A stretch of DNA of 64,000 nt from Burkholderia pyrrocinia. Its GTDB lineage: Bacteria > Pseudomonadota > Gammaproteobacteria > Burkholderiales > Burkholderiaceae. Shown piece after piece: positions 34,343 through 43,731 of this stretch. The notes below the pieces were generated by a model, which did not search any database, was not told the origin of the DNA, and was given only the letters and a program-made list of their open reading frames with translations. Location of the stretch: assembly GCF_003330765.1 (NCBI RefSeq), contig NZ_CP024903.1, positions 2,542,001 through 2,606,000 of the forward strand. Direction: 5' to 3'. Positions within the stretch are counted from its first letter, which is position 1; every line of letters starts with the position of its first letter. Both the position numbers and the translations under genes were made by a program.

Positions 34343-34434
34343 GCGTGCGCCGCCATGCGACGGACGGCAAACGGCAACGCGAAGGCCCGCGTCGCGCTGC
34401 GCCGCGCGTTCGTCGTGCCCGTGACATGCTGCAT
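34339..34434 (-). CDS. Short leader-like ORF coupled to the binding-protein gene
   Basis: A 31-codon ORF (MQHVTGTTNARRSATRAF...) whose ATG at 34434 is preceded by AAGGAGACGGCAAC. Its TGA overlaps the ATG of the binding-protein gene (ATGA). The binding-protein start lacks its own ribosome site, so translation would depend on this ORF. It is Arg/Ala-rich with no domain. Either a real coupling leader or a misplaced start for the downstream gene; family alignment would decide. Confidence 0.42.
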   Translation of the reverse strand: MQHVTGTTNARRSATRAFALPFAVRRMAAHA

Positions 34435-34580
34435 GTTGCCGTCTCCTTGAATATTTCTGGTATTAATGCCGTCCTTGCGTGCTGCTTCCGGCTCGACACA
34501 GGTTATCGACCGAGTCTGAGAAAATGCTGACATCCCGGCCCCGGGAAAACCCCTAATCCACCCACCTGCAAAACGGCACC

Positions 34581-35246
34581 ATGCGCATTCTCGTCGTGGA
34601 GGACGATGCCGAAATCGGCGCGGCGATCCGCAGCCGCCTGGCGCGGCTCGGCCACGCCGTCGATCTCGAAACCGACGGCGCGACCGCGAACGGGCTGTTG
34701 CGCGTCGAGCGTTTCGACCTCGTCGTGCTCGACGCGAACCTGCCCGGCATGGACGGCTTCGCGGTGCTGCGCAACCTGCGCGCGTCCGGCAGCACGACGC
34801 CCGTGCTGCTCGTCACCGCGCGCTCAGCGATCGACGACCGCGTGAGCGGCCTCGGCTTCGGCGCCGACGACTACCTCGTGAAGCCGTTCGACTATCGCGA
34901 GCTCGACGCGCGCGTGCAGGCGCTCCTGCGCCGCAACAGCGGCCACGCGAACGACGTGCTGACGCTCGGCGGCCTCGTGATCGACCGCAGCAGCCGCCTC
35001 GCCGAACTCGACGGCCAGCCGCTGTCGCTGTCGCGCCAGGAATTCGCGCTGCTCGAAATCCTCGCGAGCCGCCCGCAGCGCATCTTCTCGAAGGAAGAAC
35101 TGCTGAACCAGCTGTTCAGCTTCGGCAACGAGCCGACCGCGAACGCGGTCGAGCAGTACGTGACGCGCGTGCGCAGGAAGCTTCAGGGCAGCTCGGTCGA
35201 GATCCGCACCGCGCGCGGGATGGGGTATCAGATTGCCGCGCAATAA
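34581..35246 (+). CDS. OmpR/PhoB-family response regulator (TctD/QseB-like)
   Basis: A 221-aa regulator with phospho-acceptor Asp51 (VVLDANLPGMDG) and Lys in DYLVKPFDY. The winged-helix output domain (RQEFALLEILASRPQRIFSK, EQYVTRVRRKL, IRTARGMGYQI) is complete. It belongs to the TctD/QseB cluster that often controls uptake of tricarboxylates or metals. The kinase gene overlaps its 3' end by 14 bp and begins with TTG. Divergent from the orphan binding protein, so possible sensing of the same ligand. Confidence 0.88.
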   Translation: MRILVVEDDAEIGAAIRSRLARLGHAVDLETDGATANGLLRVERFDLVVLDANLPGMDGFAVLRNLRASGSTTPVLLVTARSAIDDRVSGLGFGADDYLVKPFDYRELDARVQALLRRNSGHANDVLTLGGLVIDRSSRLAELDGQPLSLSRQEFALLEILASRPQRIFSKEELLNQLFSFGNEPTANAVEQYVTRVRRKLQGSSVEIRTARGMGYQIAAQ

Positions 35247-36675
35247 CTGGTTTCCGAAGACGCTGTTCGGGCGCACGCTGCTGTTCATCGCGCTCGTCGT
35301 CGCGTCGGGTGCGCTGGCGCTGGCCGCGATCGCGCGCTACTACGCGGGCGTCGCCGCCGAACGCGCGTACGACCAGTTGCTTGCCGGCGCATCGATCCAG
35401 GTCGCGGAGAACCTGTACGTGCAGGGCGGCGTGCTCGCGCTGAATCCGCCGGTGGCCGCGCTGTCGACGCTGTCGCGCTACGACCTCGTCTACTACAAGG
35501 TCGTCGATTCGCGCGGCATCGTCGTGGCCGGCTACAACGACCTCGCGAGCCCCGCGACGCTCGCCGCCGCGAAGCAGGGCCCCGCGTTCGCGAACGCCGT
35601 CTACCAGGGGCACCGGATCCGCACCGCGACCATCGCGCGCTACATGCCCGAGGAAAGCACGCCGGGCTGGGCGCTCGTGACCGTTGCGCAAACCACCCAC
35701 GCGCGCCAGCAGCTCACGAACGACATGAGCATCAAGGTATGGACGCTGATCCTGCTGATGAGCGTGCTCGCGATCGGCGCGAGCGGCCTCGCGATCCGGC
35801 GCGGCCTGCGCCCGCTCGCGCAGATCGGCACGCTCATCGCCGCGCGCGACCCGGCCGACCTGCGGCCCGTGGCCGTCGACACGCCGAGCGAAATCGACGC
35901 GATCATCGGTTCGATCAACGGGCTGATACACCGCCTTGCCGAGCGGATCAACGCGATGCAGCGCTTCATCGCCGACGCCGCGCACCAGATGCGCACGCCG
36001 CTCGCCCGGCTCGACGCGCAGATCGAATTGCTCGACGGCGAGTCCGATCCCGCGCGTCACGCGGCGCGGCTCGACGCGCTGCGCGCAACCTGCTCGGACG
36101 TCGGCCGGCTCACCGGCCAGTTGCTCAATCACGCGATGGTGATCCATCGCACCGAGGCCGTGCCGCTGCAACCCGTCGAACTCGTTGCGCTCGCGAAGGA
36201 CGTGCTCGGCCGCACGATTCCGCTCGCGGGCGAGCGCGATGTCGCCGTCGCGTTCGCGAGCGACGCGCCGCATGCATGGATCGACGGCGACGCGATCAGC
36301 CTGCAGGAAGCGCTGTCGAACGTGCTGCACAACGCGCTGCTGCACGGTCATGCGGACGACATCGTCGTATCGGTCGCGACCACGGGCCACGCCGGCGACG
36401 CCGGCAACGTGGTGACGCTGACCGTCACCGACAACGGCCGGGGGATTCCGCGCGAGCATTGGAACGCCGCGCTGCAACCGTTCGTGCGGATCGCGCCGGA
36501 CGGCAGCGAGCGGCGCACGGGGTCGGGCCTCGGGCTCGCGATCGTGCAGGAAGTGATGAAGGCGCACGGCGGGCGCATCGGGTTCGCGTTTCCCGATGCG
36601 GGCGGGTTCGCGGTGGTGCTGACGTTTCCGCGGGCCAATGGGAACAGCGTTTCGAAACACGGCGATACGCGCTGA
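35233..36675 (+). CDS. Membrane sensor histidine kinase (TctE-like)
   Basis: A 480-aa kinase starting with TTG at 35233, inside the end of the regulator gene. TM1 is about 14-36 and TM2 168-188, enclosing a periplasmic domain of roughly 130 residues. The HisKA motif is FIADAAHQMRTPLARLDA with His251. HATPase boxes include EALSNVLHNALLHG, TVTDNGRGIPREHW and GSGLGLAIVQEV. It resembles TctE/QseC kinases that detect carboxylates. Translational overlap with the response regulator makes them a pair. Confidence 0.86.
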   Translation: MPRNNWFPKTLFGRTLLFIALVVASGALALAAIARYYAGVAAERAYDQLLAGASIQVAENLYVQGGVLALNPPVAALSTLSRYDLVYYKVVDSRGIVVAGYNDLASPATLAAAKQGPAFANAVYQGHRIRTATIARYMPEESTPGWALVTVAQTTHARQQLTNDMSIKVWTLILLMSVLAIGASGLAIRRGLRPLAQIGTLIAARDPADLRPVAVDTPSEIDAIIGSINGLIHRLAERINAMQRFIADAAHQMRTPLARLDAQIELLDGESDPARHAARLDALRATCSDVGRLTGQLLNHAMVIHRTEAVPLQPVELVALAKDVLGRTIPLAGERDVAVAFASDAPHAWIDGDAISLQEALSNVLHNALLHGHADDIVVSVATTGHAGDAGNVVTLTVTDNGRGIPREHWNAALQPFVRIAPDGSERRTGSGLGLAIVQEVMKAHGGRIGFAFPDAGGFAVVLTFPRANGNSVSKHGDTR

Positions 36676-36737
36676 ACCGCGGACGCGTTCCACCGCCACC
36701 GCCTCGCCGCCCCCGCGCGCAACGATGCGGTCGCCGC

Positions 36738-37589
36738 TCAGCGCCAGCGTCCGACATGATCCGCAGCGAACTGCTCGAACGGAATCGGCGCCCGCCCCAG
36801 CAGCGTCCGCACGTCGGTGCTGACGGCCGCCGCAGCGCCGGCCGCGATCATCCGGTTCAGGCTCATCAGCGTATCGATCGACCACGCGTCGACGCCCGCG
36901 TCGCGCATCGACGCAATCGCCGCGTCGTCCGCCACCGCCACGTACTCGACGCGACGCCCGAGCACCGCGCCGATACGCGCCGCGACATCGGTGTTCGACA
37001 GTGCCGCATCGCCGGTCAGGTCATAGGTGCGGCCGGAATGATCGGCCGGATGCAGCAGGATCGCCGCATCGACGGCGGCGATGTCGCGCACGTCGACGAA
37101 CGACGCCCTGCCGTCGCCCTGCGGCAGGTACAGCGCGCCCGCGCGGATCATGTCCGCATAGAACGTCACGAAGTTCTGCATGAAGCAGTTCGGCCGGGTG
37201 ATCGTGTACGCGATCCCCGACTGAGCGACGAGCCGGTCGATCTCGCCCTGCACGCGCCCGATCGCGAACGGCGAATCCGGATCGGCGCCCGCACCCGACG
37301 AGCGGACAATGTGCCGGACCCCGGCCGCCTTCGCCGCGGCGACCGCATTGCCGGCCAGCGTGACCATGTCGGCCTGCAACGGCAGCAGCAGGAACAGCGT
37401 GTCGACGCCCTGGAACGCGCCGGCGAGGCCGGCGGCATCGGCGAGATCCGCGCGGCGCGTTTCGACGCCGTCGACCGCCCTGCCGCTGTTCGAGCTGGCG
37501 ATCACGTCCGCGCCGGCCGCCTTCAATTGCGCGACGAGTTCGCGCCCGATCGTTCCGGTCGAGCCGGTCACGAGAATGGTGTGGGACAT
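36738..37589 (-). CDS. NmrA/TMR-like NAD(P)-binding oxidoreductase (atypical SDR)
   Basis: A 283-aa atypical SDR of the NmrA/YtfG type. The cofactor motif is ILVTGSTGTIGRELVAQLKA (4-23), then a short loop ASSNSGR, and VDTLFLLLPL. No YxxxK catalytic pair is placed as in classical SDRs, so it may be a quinone/NAD(P)H sensor or reductase. AGGAGGCACCTC immediately precedes the ATG at 37589, an ideal ribosome site. It is divergent from the LysR gene at 37752 and is the likely target of that regulator. Confidence 0.85.
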   Translation of the reverse strand: MSHTILVTGSTGTIGRELVAQLKAAGADVIASSNSGRAVDGVETRRADLADAAGLAGAFQGVDTLFLLLPLQADMVTLAGNAVAAAKAAGVRHIVRSSGAGADPDSPFAIGRVQGEIDRLVAQSGIAYTITRPNCFMQNFVTFYADMIRAGALYLPQGDGRASFVDVRDIAAVDAAILLHPADHSGRTYDLTGDAALSNTDVAARIGAVLGRRVEYVAVADDAAIASMRDAGVDAWSIDTLMSLNRMIAAGAAAAVSTDVRTLLGRAPIPFEQFAADHVGRWR

Positions 37590-37751
37590 GAGGTGCCTCC
37601 TGATCGCAAAGGGAATGCGCGCCGCGCCGGCGTGGCCGGGCGTGGCCGGCTGCCGGAGCACGACGCGACGAACCTCATCCTAGTCGCCCCGATTCATGCC
37701 GGGTAGGCCATAATCTGTCGAATCAATTTCAACGATCCGGATCGAATCGCG

Positions 37752-38675
37752 ATGAACGATCTGCGTGTGCTGGAAAGCTTTCTGAGGACCGTCGAGGCGG
37801 GCAGCTTCTCGGCGGCAGCCGGCCGGCTGGGCGTGACGCCGGCCGCCGTCAGCAAGCATGTCGCCCGGCTGGAACGCAGTCTCGGCACGCGGCTGTTCCG
37901 CCGCACGACGCGCAGTCTCACGCTGACGGAAGCCGGCGAGCGCCTGTACGCGGAAACGTCGGCGGCGGCCCGCGCGCTGAGCCAGGCGATGGCGACGCTG
38001 ACCGAGCGCGATGCGCGCCCCGCCGGCACGCTGCGGGTGAGCGTCGCGCCCGGGTTCGGGCGCCAGTACGTGCTGCCGCTGATGCCGGCGTTTCTCGAAC
38101 GCTATCCCGACCTCCGGCTCGACTGGAGCTTCGAGAACCGCCACGTCGATCTCGTGAAGGAAGGCTTCGACGCGGCGATCGGCTCCGGCGTCGAGGACGA
38201 CGCGAACGTCGTCGCACGCGAACTGGTGCCGATCAGGCTGCTGACCGTCGCGTCCCCCGCGTATCTGGCCAGGCACGGCGCACCGGCGACGCTGGCTGAT
38301 CTGGCGCACCACGATTGCATCCGGCTGCGCTCCGCGACGACGGGCCGCGTGCGCGACTGGGCGTTCACGGTGGACGGCGAAACGGTGACGGTGCCGATCG
38401 ACGGGCGCGTCGTGCTGACCGACCTGGACGCGATCTGCGATGCGGCCGCGGCCGGCTTGGGGCTCGCGCGGCTCGGCGTGCATCACGTGCTGCCATATCT
38501 CGACGACGGCCGGCTCGTCAGGGTGCTCACGCCATTTCCGGCGACGGCCGGCACGATCCACGTGTACTACGCGCACGCACGCCTGACGCCGCCGAAGGTT
38601 CGCGCGTTCATCGAGTTCCTGACGACGTCGTTCGCACGAAGCGACTGGCGTGCGCGCGTCGACGCATTCGATTGA
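37752..38675 (+). CDS. LysR-family transcriptional regulator
   Basis: A 307-aa LysR protein of the DsdC/AmpR-like single-regulator group (CrgA-like). HTH: VLESFLRTVEAGSFSAAAG then VTPAAVSKHVARLERSLG. The substrate domain follows (LRVSVAPGFGRQYVLPLMPA) and ends at residue 307. Divergent from the NmrA-like oxidoreductase with 162 bp between; this layout is common for LysR regulators and their target. Convergent with the ABC transporter gene livF. Confidence 0.87.
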   Translation: MNDLRVLESFLRTVEAGSFSAAAGRLGVTPAAVSKHVARLERSLGTRLFRRTTRSLTLTEAGERLYAETSAAARALSQAMATLTERDARPAGTLRVSVAPGFGRQYVLPLMPAFLERYPDLRLDWSFENRHVDLVKEGFDAAIGSGVEDDANVVARELVPIRLLTVASPAYLARHGAPATLADLAHHDCIRLRSATTGRVRDWAFTVDGETVTVPIDGRVVLTDLDAICDAAAAGLGLARLGVHHVLPYLDDGRLVRVLTPFPATAGTIHVYYAHARLTPPKVRAFIEFLTTSFARSDWRARVDAFD

Positions 38676-38706
38676 CGGCTGCTTCGGACGTGCGGCACGC
38701 TGCGCA

Positions 38707-39471
38707 CTACGCCGCCACCGCCTCCCCGCCCAGATACGCATCGCGCACGCGCTCGTCGTCGAGCAGTGCTTTCGCGGGCCCTTCGAGCACGACGCGCCCC
38801 GTCTGCAGCACGTAGCCGTAATGCGCGATCTCCAGCGCGAGGCTCGCGTTCTGCTCGACCATGAAGACCGTCACGCCCTGCCGGTTGATCGCGTCGATCA
38901 GTTCGAGCACCTTGTCGACGTAGAGCGGCGACAGCCCCATCGTCGGCTCGTCCATGCAGATCAGTTTCGGCCGCGCCATCAGCGCCCGCGCCATCGCGAG
39001 CATCTGCTGCTCGCCGCCCGACAGCGTGCCCGCGCGCTGCGCGAGTCGCTCGCGCACACGCGGAAACAGGTCGAGCACGCGTTCGTAGTCTTCAGCCACC
39101 GCCGTGCGGTCGCCGCGCGTGTATGCGCCCATCAGCAGGTTCTCGCGCACGCTCATGTCGCCGAACAGCCGCCGCGCCTCGGGCACGGCCGCGATCCCGC
39201 GCCGCACGCGCTGCGGCGTCGCGAGCGCCGTCACGTCGTCGCCGTCGAAACGCACGACGCCGCGACGCGGCCGCATCAGCCCGAGAATCAGCTTCATCGT
39301 CGTCGACTTGCCGCTCGCGTTGCCGCCGAGCAGGCTGACAATCTGCCCTCGACCGACTTCGAAGTTCACGTCGAAATGCACCTGTACCGGCCCGTAGAAC
39401 GTGTCGAGGTGTTCCAGTTTCAGCAGCGCATCGGTCATGGTCGTATCGGGTCCGGAAGAAAGCGCGCTCAT
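38707..39471 (-). CDS. livF: Branched-chain amino acid-type ABC transporter, ATPase LivF
   Basis: A 254-aa ATPase. Walker A GGNASGKSTTM (49-59), signature LSGGEQQMLAMARAL (150-164), Walker B LICMDEPTMGLSP. The sequence FYGPVQVHFDVNFEVGRGQI is typical for LivF. The start at 39471 overlaps the livG stop (ATGA); a later Met (39438) is possible. LivF and LivG couple ATP to the fused permease; the substrate may be an aromatic or amino-acid-like compound, because an FMO/CMD operon lies next to it. Confidence 0.86.
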   Translation of the reverse strand: MSALSSGPDTTMTDALLKLEHLDTFYGPVQVHFDVNFEVGRGQIVSLLGGNASGKSTTMKLILGLMRPRRGVVRFDGDDVTALATPQRVRRGIAAVPEARRLFGDMSVRENLLMGAYTRGDRTAVAEDYERVLDLFPRVRERLAQRAGTLSGGEQQMLAMARALMARPKLICMDEPTMGLSPLYVDKVLELIDAINRQGVTVFMVEQNASLALEIAHYGYVLQTGRVVLEGPAKALLDDERVRDAYLGGEAVAA

Positions 39472-40325
39472 GCGGCCACCTGCGCCGCGAGATCGACCGG
39501 CGCACCGCCCGCGTGGCGGCGGCCGAGGTACGCTTCGATCACGCGCGGATCGTGCCGCACGTCGCGCGGCGCGCCTTCGGCGATCTTCACGCCGTTGTCG
39601 AGCACCATCACGCGGTCGGATACGCGCATCACGAGTTCGAGCTTGTGCTCGATCAGCAGGATCGTCAGGCCGCGCGCCTTCAGCGACTGGATCAGTTGCA
39701 GCATCTCGGCCGTCTCCGTCTCGTTCATCCCGGCCGTCGGTTCGTCGAGCAGCAGCAGGCGCGGATGCAGCGCGAGCGCGCGGCCGATCTCCACGCGCCG
39801 CCGGTTCGCATACGACAGGCTGTGCGCCGGATGATCGATGCGCGGCGTGAGCCGTTCGCCGAACCCGGCGACGATCGCGCGCGCCTCGTCGCGCAGCGCC
39901 GCTTCCTCGCGCCGCACCGACGCGGGCCGCACGAGCGCGCGCAGCACCTCGGCCGCCGCACCGAGCGCGGGCCAGCCCGGCCGCGCCGCGCGCAGCCGCG
40001 CATGCGCGCCGATCAGCACGTTGTCGAGCACGCTCAGGTTGCCGAACACGCGGCCGTGCTGGAACGTGCGCGCAATGCCGAGCGCCGCGAGCCGTTCGGG
40101 CGCCGTGCCCGTGATGTCGCGGCCGTCGAACGTCACGCGGCCGGCATCGGGCCGGTCGGCGCCCGCAATCAGGTTGAACAGCGTCGACTTGCCGGCGCCA
40201 TTCGGCCCGATCACGCTCAGCAGTTCGCCGTCGGCAAGCGTCAGGCTCGCGCCGTCGAGCGCGGTCACGCCGTCGAAGCGGCGCGTCAAACCCTGCACGT
40301 CGAGCAAGGGTCGGGGGGTAGTCAT
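39468..40325 (-). CDS. livG: Branched-chain amino acid-type ABC transporter, ATPase LivG
   Basis: A 285-aa ATPase with Walker A GPNGAGKSTLFNL (40-52), Q-loop ARTFQHGRVFGNLSVL, signature region SLSYANRRRVEIGRALAL (the usual LSYG.QR is LSYANRR) and Walker B LLLLDEPTAGM. GAGGAGGAATGCG precedes the ATG. It sits between the fused permease and livF, overlapping livF by 4 bp. Together they form one transport operon on the minus strand with the binding protein. Confidence 0.86.
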   Translation of the reverse strand: MTTPRPLLDVQGLTRRFDGVTALDGASLTLADGELLSVIGPNGAGKSTLFNLIAGADRPDAGRVTFDGRDITGTAPERLAALGIARTFQHGRVFGNLSVLDNVLIGAHARLRAARPGWPALGAAAEVLRALVRPASVRREEAALRDEARAIVAGFGERLTPRIDHPAHSLSYANRRRVEIGRALALHPRLLLLDEPTAGMNETETAEMLQLIQSLKARGLTILLIEHKLELVMRVSDRVMVLDNGVKIAEGAPRDVRHDPRVIEAYLGRRHAGGAPVDLAAQVAA

Positions 40326-40336
40326 CGCATTCCTCC

Positions 40337-42148
40337 TCACACCGTGCCAAGCAGGCCCTGCGGCCGGAACCGGACGAGCAGCAGCAGCACGAGGCCGTAG
40401 ATCAGCATCCGGTAATCGGCCGCCCAGCGGAACAGCTCGGGCAGCCCGATCAGCGCGATCGCGCCGACGATGCCGCCGAGCACGTTGCCGAGCCCGCCGA
40501 GGATCACCATCGTCAGCGCAAGGATCGACACCTGCGAATCGAAGGTCTGGTGATTGATGTAGCTGTACAGATGCGCGGCGATGCCGCCGCTCACGCCGGC
40601 CGCGACGCCGCCGACCGCGAACGCGATCGCCTTGTAGCGGTTCGGCGCGATGCCGTGCGCGCGCGCGGCGACATCGTCCTCGCGCACCGCGCGCAGCGTG
40701 CGGCCGAGATGCGAGCGCAGCAGCCGCACCTGCACGAGCGCGAACACGACGAGCACCGCGAACGTGAACCAGTACGCGGCGCGCGCGGTCGTCGCCCACG
40801 GCAGCGGCGCGATGCCGGCGATGCCGAGCGGGCCGCGCGTGAGGCCGTCCCAATTCAGGATCACGAGGCCCACCACTTCGCCGATGCCGAGCGTCGCGAT
40901 CGACACGTAGTGCCCGCGCAGCCGGAACGCCGGATAGACGAGCAGCGTGCCGAGCACGGCCGTGATCGCGCCCGCGCACGGGATCGTCACGGCCGGCGAC
41001 CAGCCGAGATCCGACGACAGCAGCGCCGACGCATACGCGCCGATCACGAGCAGCGCGGCAGACCCAAGCGATATCTGCCCGACCGTGCCCGCGACGAGCG
41101 TGAGGCTCAGCGCGAGCAGGCCGTACAGCCAGGCGTTGGTCAGCGTCTGCAGCACGTACGGCGACGCGCCGAGCCACGGCAGCACGGCCGCCAGCACGAG
41201 CAGTACGGCGAGCACCGGGCGCGGCACGCGCACGGCCTTCGCGGCCGCGAGGAAGGTGCCCGTCATCGGCTCGGGCGGCAGCGCGCGGTTTGCGCTGAAC
41301 AATCCGTTCGGCCGCCACACGAGGAACACGATCAGCAACCCGAACGCGAACAGGTCGCGATAGCTCGTGCCGAACAGCGCGACGCCGTAGCTTTCGACGA
41401 GACCGAGCAGCAGGCTGCCGGCGATCGAGCCCGGCACGTTGCCGAGCCCGCCGATCAGCAGCGCGACCACGCCCTTCAGCGTCGCCTGGAAGCCCATCGC
41501 CGGATCGATGCTGTTGTAGTACATGCCGACCAGCAGCCCGCTCACGCCGCCGAGCGCGCACGCGATCGCGAACACGGTCTGGTTCACGCGGTCCACGTCG
41601 ACGCCCATCTGCAGCGCCGCGTCGCGATCCTGCGCGGTCGCGCGCACGGCCCAGCCGAGCCGCGTGAAGCGCAGGAAGCCGTACAGCAGCGCGGCCGCCG
41701 CGATGCCGATGCCCGCGATCAGCAGGTCGAGCGAGCCGAGCGTCGCGCCGGCGATCCGCACGTGCCAGTCGGGCAGCGGCGTCGGCACCGCGCGCGGGTC
41801 CGCGCCGAAGGCGAGCTGCGCAAGCTGGTCGAGGATGAAGCTGATGCCGATCGTCGCGAGCAGCGGCGCGATCCGCGCCGCGTGGCGCAGCGGCCGCAGC
41901 CCGATCCGCTCGATCGCGACGCCGAGCGCGCCGCAGCCGACGACGACCGCCGCGAGCGCGACCGGCAGCGGCAGCCCGAAGCGCGTCAGGCACAGCCAGC
42001 CGATGAAGGCGCCGACCATGTAGACCGAGCCGTGCGCGAAGTTGATCAGGTGCGACACGCCGAAGATCAGTGCGAGCCCGACCGCGAGCAGCGCGTAGAT
42101 GTTGCCGACGATGAGGCCGTTGAGCGTGTAGTCGAGCCAGGAAGCCAT
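40337..42148 (-). CDS. Fused LivH-LivM permease of a branched-chain-type ABC transporter
   Basis: A 603-aa permease in which LivH and LivM are one polypeptide. The LivH half (1-290) starts [20 protein letters not shown] and contains [20 protein letters not shown]. The LivM half (about 320-603) has [35 protein letters not shown] and ends [11 protein letters not shown]. Around 18 hydrophobic segments are visible. Most transporters of this class have two separate permease genes; here one protein supplies both. It lies between livG (11 bp) and the binding protein (34 bp). No internal stop was found, so the fusion is real. Confidence 0.86.
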   Translation of the reverse strand: MASWLDYTLNGLIVGNIYALLAVGLALIFGVSHLINFAHGSVYMVGAFIGWLCLTRFGLPLPVALAAVVVGCGALGVAIERIGLRPLRHAARIAPLLATIGISFILDQLAQLAFGADPRAVPTPLPDWHVRIAGATLGSLDLLIAGIGIAAAALLYGFLRFTRLGWAVRATAQDRDAALQMGVDVDRVNQTVFAIACALGGVSGLLVGMYYNSIDPAMGFQATLKGVVALLIGGLGNVPGSIAGSLLLGLVESYGVALFGTSYRDLFAFGLLIVFLVWRPNGLFSANRALPPEPMTGTFLAAAKAVRVPRPVLAVLLVLAAVLPWLGASPYVLQTLTNAWLYGLLALSLTLVAGTVGQISLGSAALLVIGAYASALLSSDLGWSPAVTIPCAGAITAVLGTLLVYPAFRLRGHYVSIATLGIGEVVGLVILNWDGLTRGPLGIAGIAPLPWATTARAAYWFTFAVLVVFALVQVRLLRSHLGRTLRAVREDDVAARAHGIAPNRYKAIAFAVGGVAAGVSGGIAAHLYSYINHQTFDSQVSILALTMVILGGLGNVLGGIVGAIALIGLPELFRWAADYRMLIYGLVLLLLVRFRPQGLLGTV

Positions 42149-42182
42149 CACGATGCGTCCGTCACTTGCATGCGGTTCGGAA

Positions 42183-43376
42183 TCAGCGCGCGGCGAGCGG
42201 CGGCTTCGCGCCATCCCACAGCGCCCACTGCCCCTGCTTCACGACGAGATACACGGTGCGCGCACCCGCGACGCGGCGCGTCTGCGGATCGAAGCGCACC
42301 TTGCCGAAGATCACGCTCGGCACGTCGCCGACCTTCGCGAAGCCGTCGTGCGCGGCCTGGCGCGTCGTGCCGTAGCGGCGCAGTACCTCGGCCGACAGGA
42401 TCAGCGCGTCGTACGCGCGCGCGACGAACGAATCGGGATCGGCGTGGAATTTCGCGCGATAGCGCTGCACGAACGCCTGCACCTCGGGGCGCGGTTCGGC
42501 CGGGAAAAAGTTCGATTCCGTATAGACACCGTCGACGGCCGCGCCGCCCAGTTCGAGGAATTTCGGCGAATACACGGAGCCGACCGCCGCGATCGGCAGC
42601 ACGACGCCCGACGTGCGCGCCTGCCGCACGATCTGTGCGCCGTCCGCGTAGTACGAGATCAGCACGATCGAATCGGGCTTCGACGCACCGATCCGCACGA
42701 GCGTCGAGCGGAAATCCTTCTCCGCCGGCTGGTAGCCTTCGGCCGCGACGACCTGCGCGCCGAGCCCGGCCACCGCCTTCGCGAAGATGTCCTTGCTGGT
42801 GCGGCCCCAGTCGGTGTTCAGGTACAGCACCGCGATCCGCTTGAAGCCGAGTTCCTTCACCGCGTAGCGCGCGAGCAGCGGCTGCTCCTCGGCCTGGCTC
42901 AGCGCGGTGCTCCACAGGTAATCGCCACCCTTCGTGAAATCCGGATGCGAGTTCGTGAAGCCGAACTGGACCAGTTGCCCGCGCTGGTAGATCGGCGACG
43001 CGGCCATCGACGTCGCGCTGGAGAAATCGCCGAGCTCGATCGCGATGCGCGGATCGGCGACAAACTTCTGCGCGATCGCCACCGCCTGACGCGGGTCGCT
43101 GCGGCTGTCCTGGAAGTCGACCGCGAGCGGCCGGCCGTGAATGCCGCCGCTGCCGTTGATCTCGTCGAGCGCGAGCTCGAAGCCGCGCTTCCATTGCTCG
43201 CCGTATTGCGCGTCCTGGCCCGTGAGCGGCCCGCTCACGCCGACCACCACCGGCTCGCCCGACACGCCCGCCGCGAGCGCGCCGCCCGTCGACAAGCCCC
43301 ATGCGGCGGCGAGCGCCGCCACCGTGCCCAGCACGCGCCGCCATGCGCCGCGTGCGTCGTTCCCCGAAACGTTCAT
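42183..43376 (-). CDS. Branched-chain-type ABC transporter periplasmic binding protein (LivK-like)
   Basis: A 397-aa type I periplasmic binding protein with a signal peptide (about 1-36, cut after GALAA) following [20 protein letters not shown]. The mature part has [56 protein letters not shown] and the C-terminal receptor pattern. The ATG at 43376 is preceded by GGGGGACGC. It is the first gene of the minus-strand operon binding protein-LivHM-LivG-LivF. The divergent LysR gene, 355 bp away, is a plausible regulator of both sides. Confidence 0.86.
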   Translation of the reverse strand: MNVSGNDARGAWRRVLGTVAALAAAWGLSTGGALAAGVSGEPVVVGVSGPLTGQDAQYGEQWKRGFELALDEINGSGGIHGRPLAVDFQDSRSDPRQAVAIAQKFVADPRIAIELGDFSSATSMAASPIYQRGQLVQFGFTNSHPDFTKGGDYLWSTALSQAEEQPLLARYAVKELGFKRIAVLYLNTDWGRTSKDIFAKAVAGLGAQVVAAEGYQPAEKDFRSTLVRIGASKPDSIVLISYYADGAQIVRQARTSGVVLPIAAVGSVYSPKFLELGGAAVDGVYTESNFFPAEPRPEVQAFVQRYRAKFHADPDSFVARAYDALILSAEVLRRYGTTRQAAHDGFAKVGDVPSVIFGKVRFDPQTRRVAGARTVYLVVKQGQWALWDGAKPPLAAR

Positions 43377-43731
43377 GCGTCCCCCAGCTTCAGCCAGTCG
43401 AAAAGAGTGAGGGCATGTAACCATCCGGTTCAGGACGATCCAACGAAGTTTTGCGCATATCGATATCGCGCGCGGCGCGAAGCGGATGACGCTCGCGCAC
43501 GGCCATCCGCATGCGGCGCATCGCGCGGTGCATGAACATGCATCGCATCGCGTTGATTCGATTGGCGTTTCGCGCGCGGCGCCGCGGGAAACCGATGCGC
43601 ATGCGTGCACGGCCGGCCGCCGCGACGATCGTGCGCTTCGCAGTTTTCGCGCTGTCGATAGCAAAAATCATTATATGAATCGCGCATGCTCGCACTCCTA
43701 CAATGCGCAAATCGCATCATCGGAACGCGTC
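43377..43731. promoter_or_regulatory. 355-bp divergent gap between the binding-protein gene and the LysR gene
   Basis: No gene is supported; a frame opening at 43486 on the plus strand merely runs into the LysR gene. It holds the promoters for both arms, with an AT-rich part near 43660-43680 (CAAAAATCATTATATGAAT) and the candidate LysR box at 43703. Confidence 0.4.
43703..43717. promoter_or_regulatory. Candidate LysR box ATGCG-N5-CGCAT before the LysR gene
   Basis: A perfect 5-bp interrupted palindrome with the T-N11-A spacing typical of LysR boxes, ending 14 bp before the regulator start codon. Its position suggests autoregulation. Confidence 0.45.
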
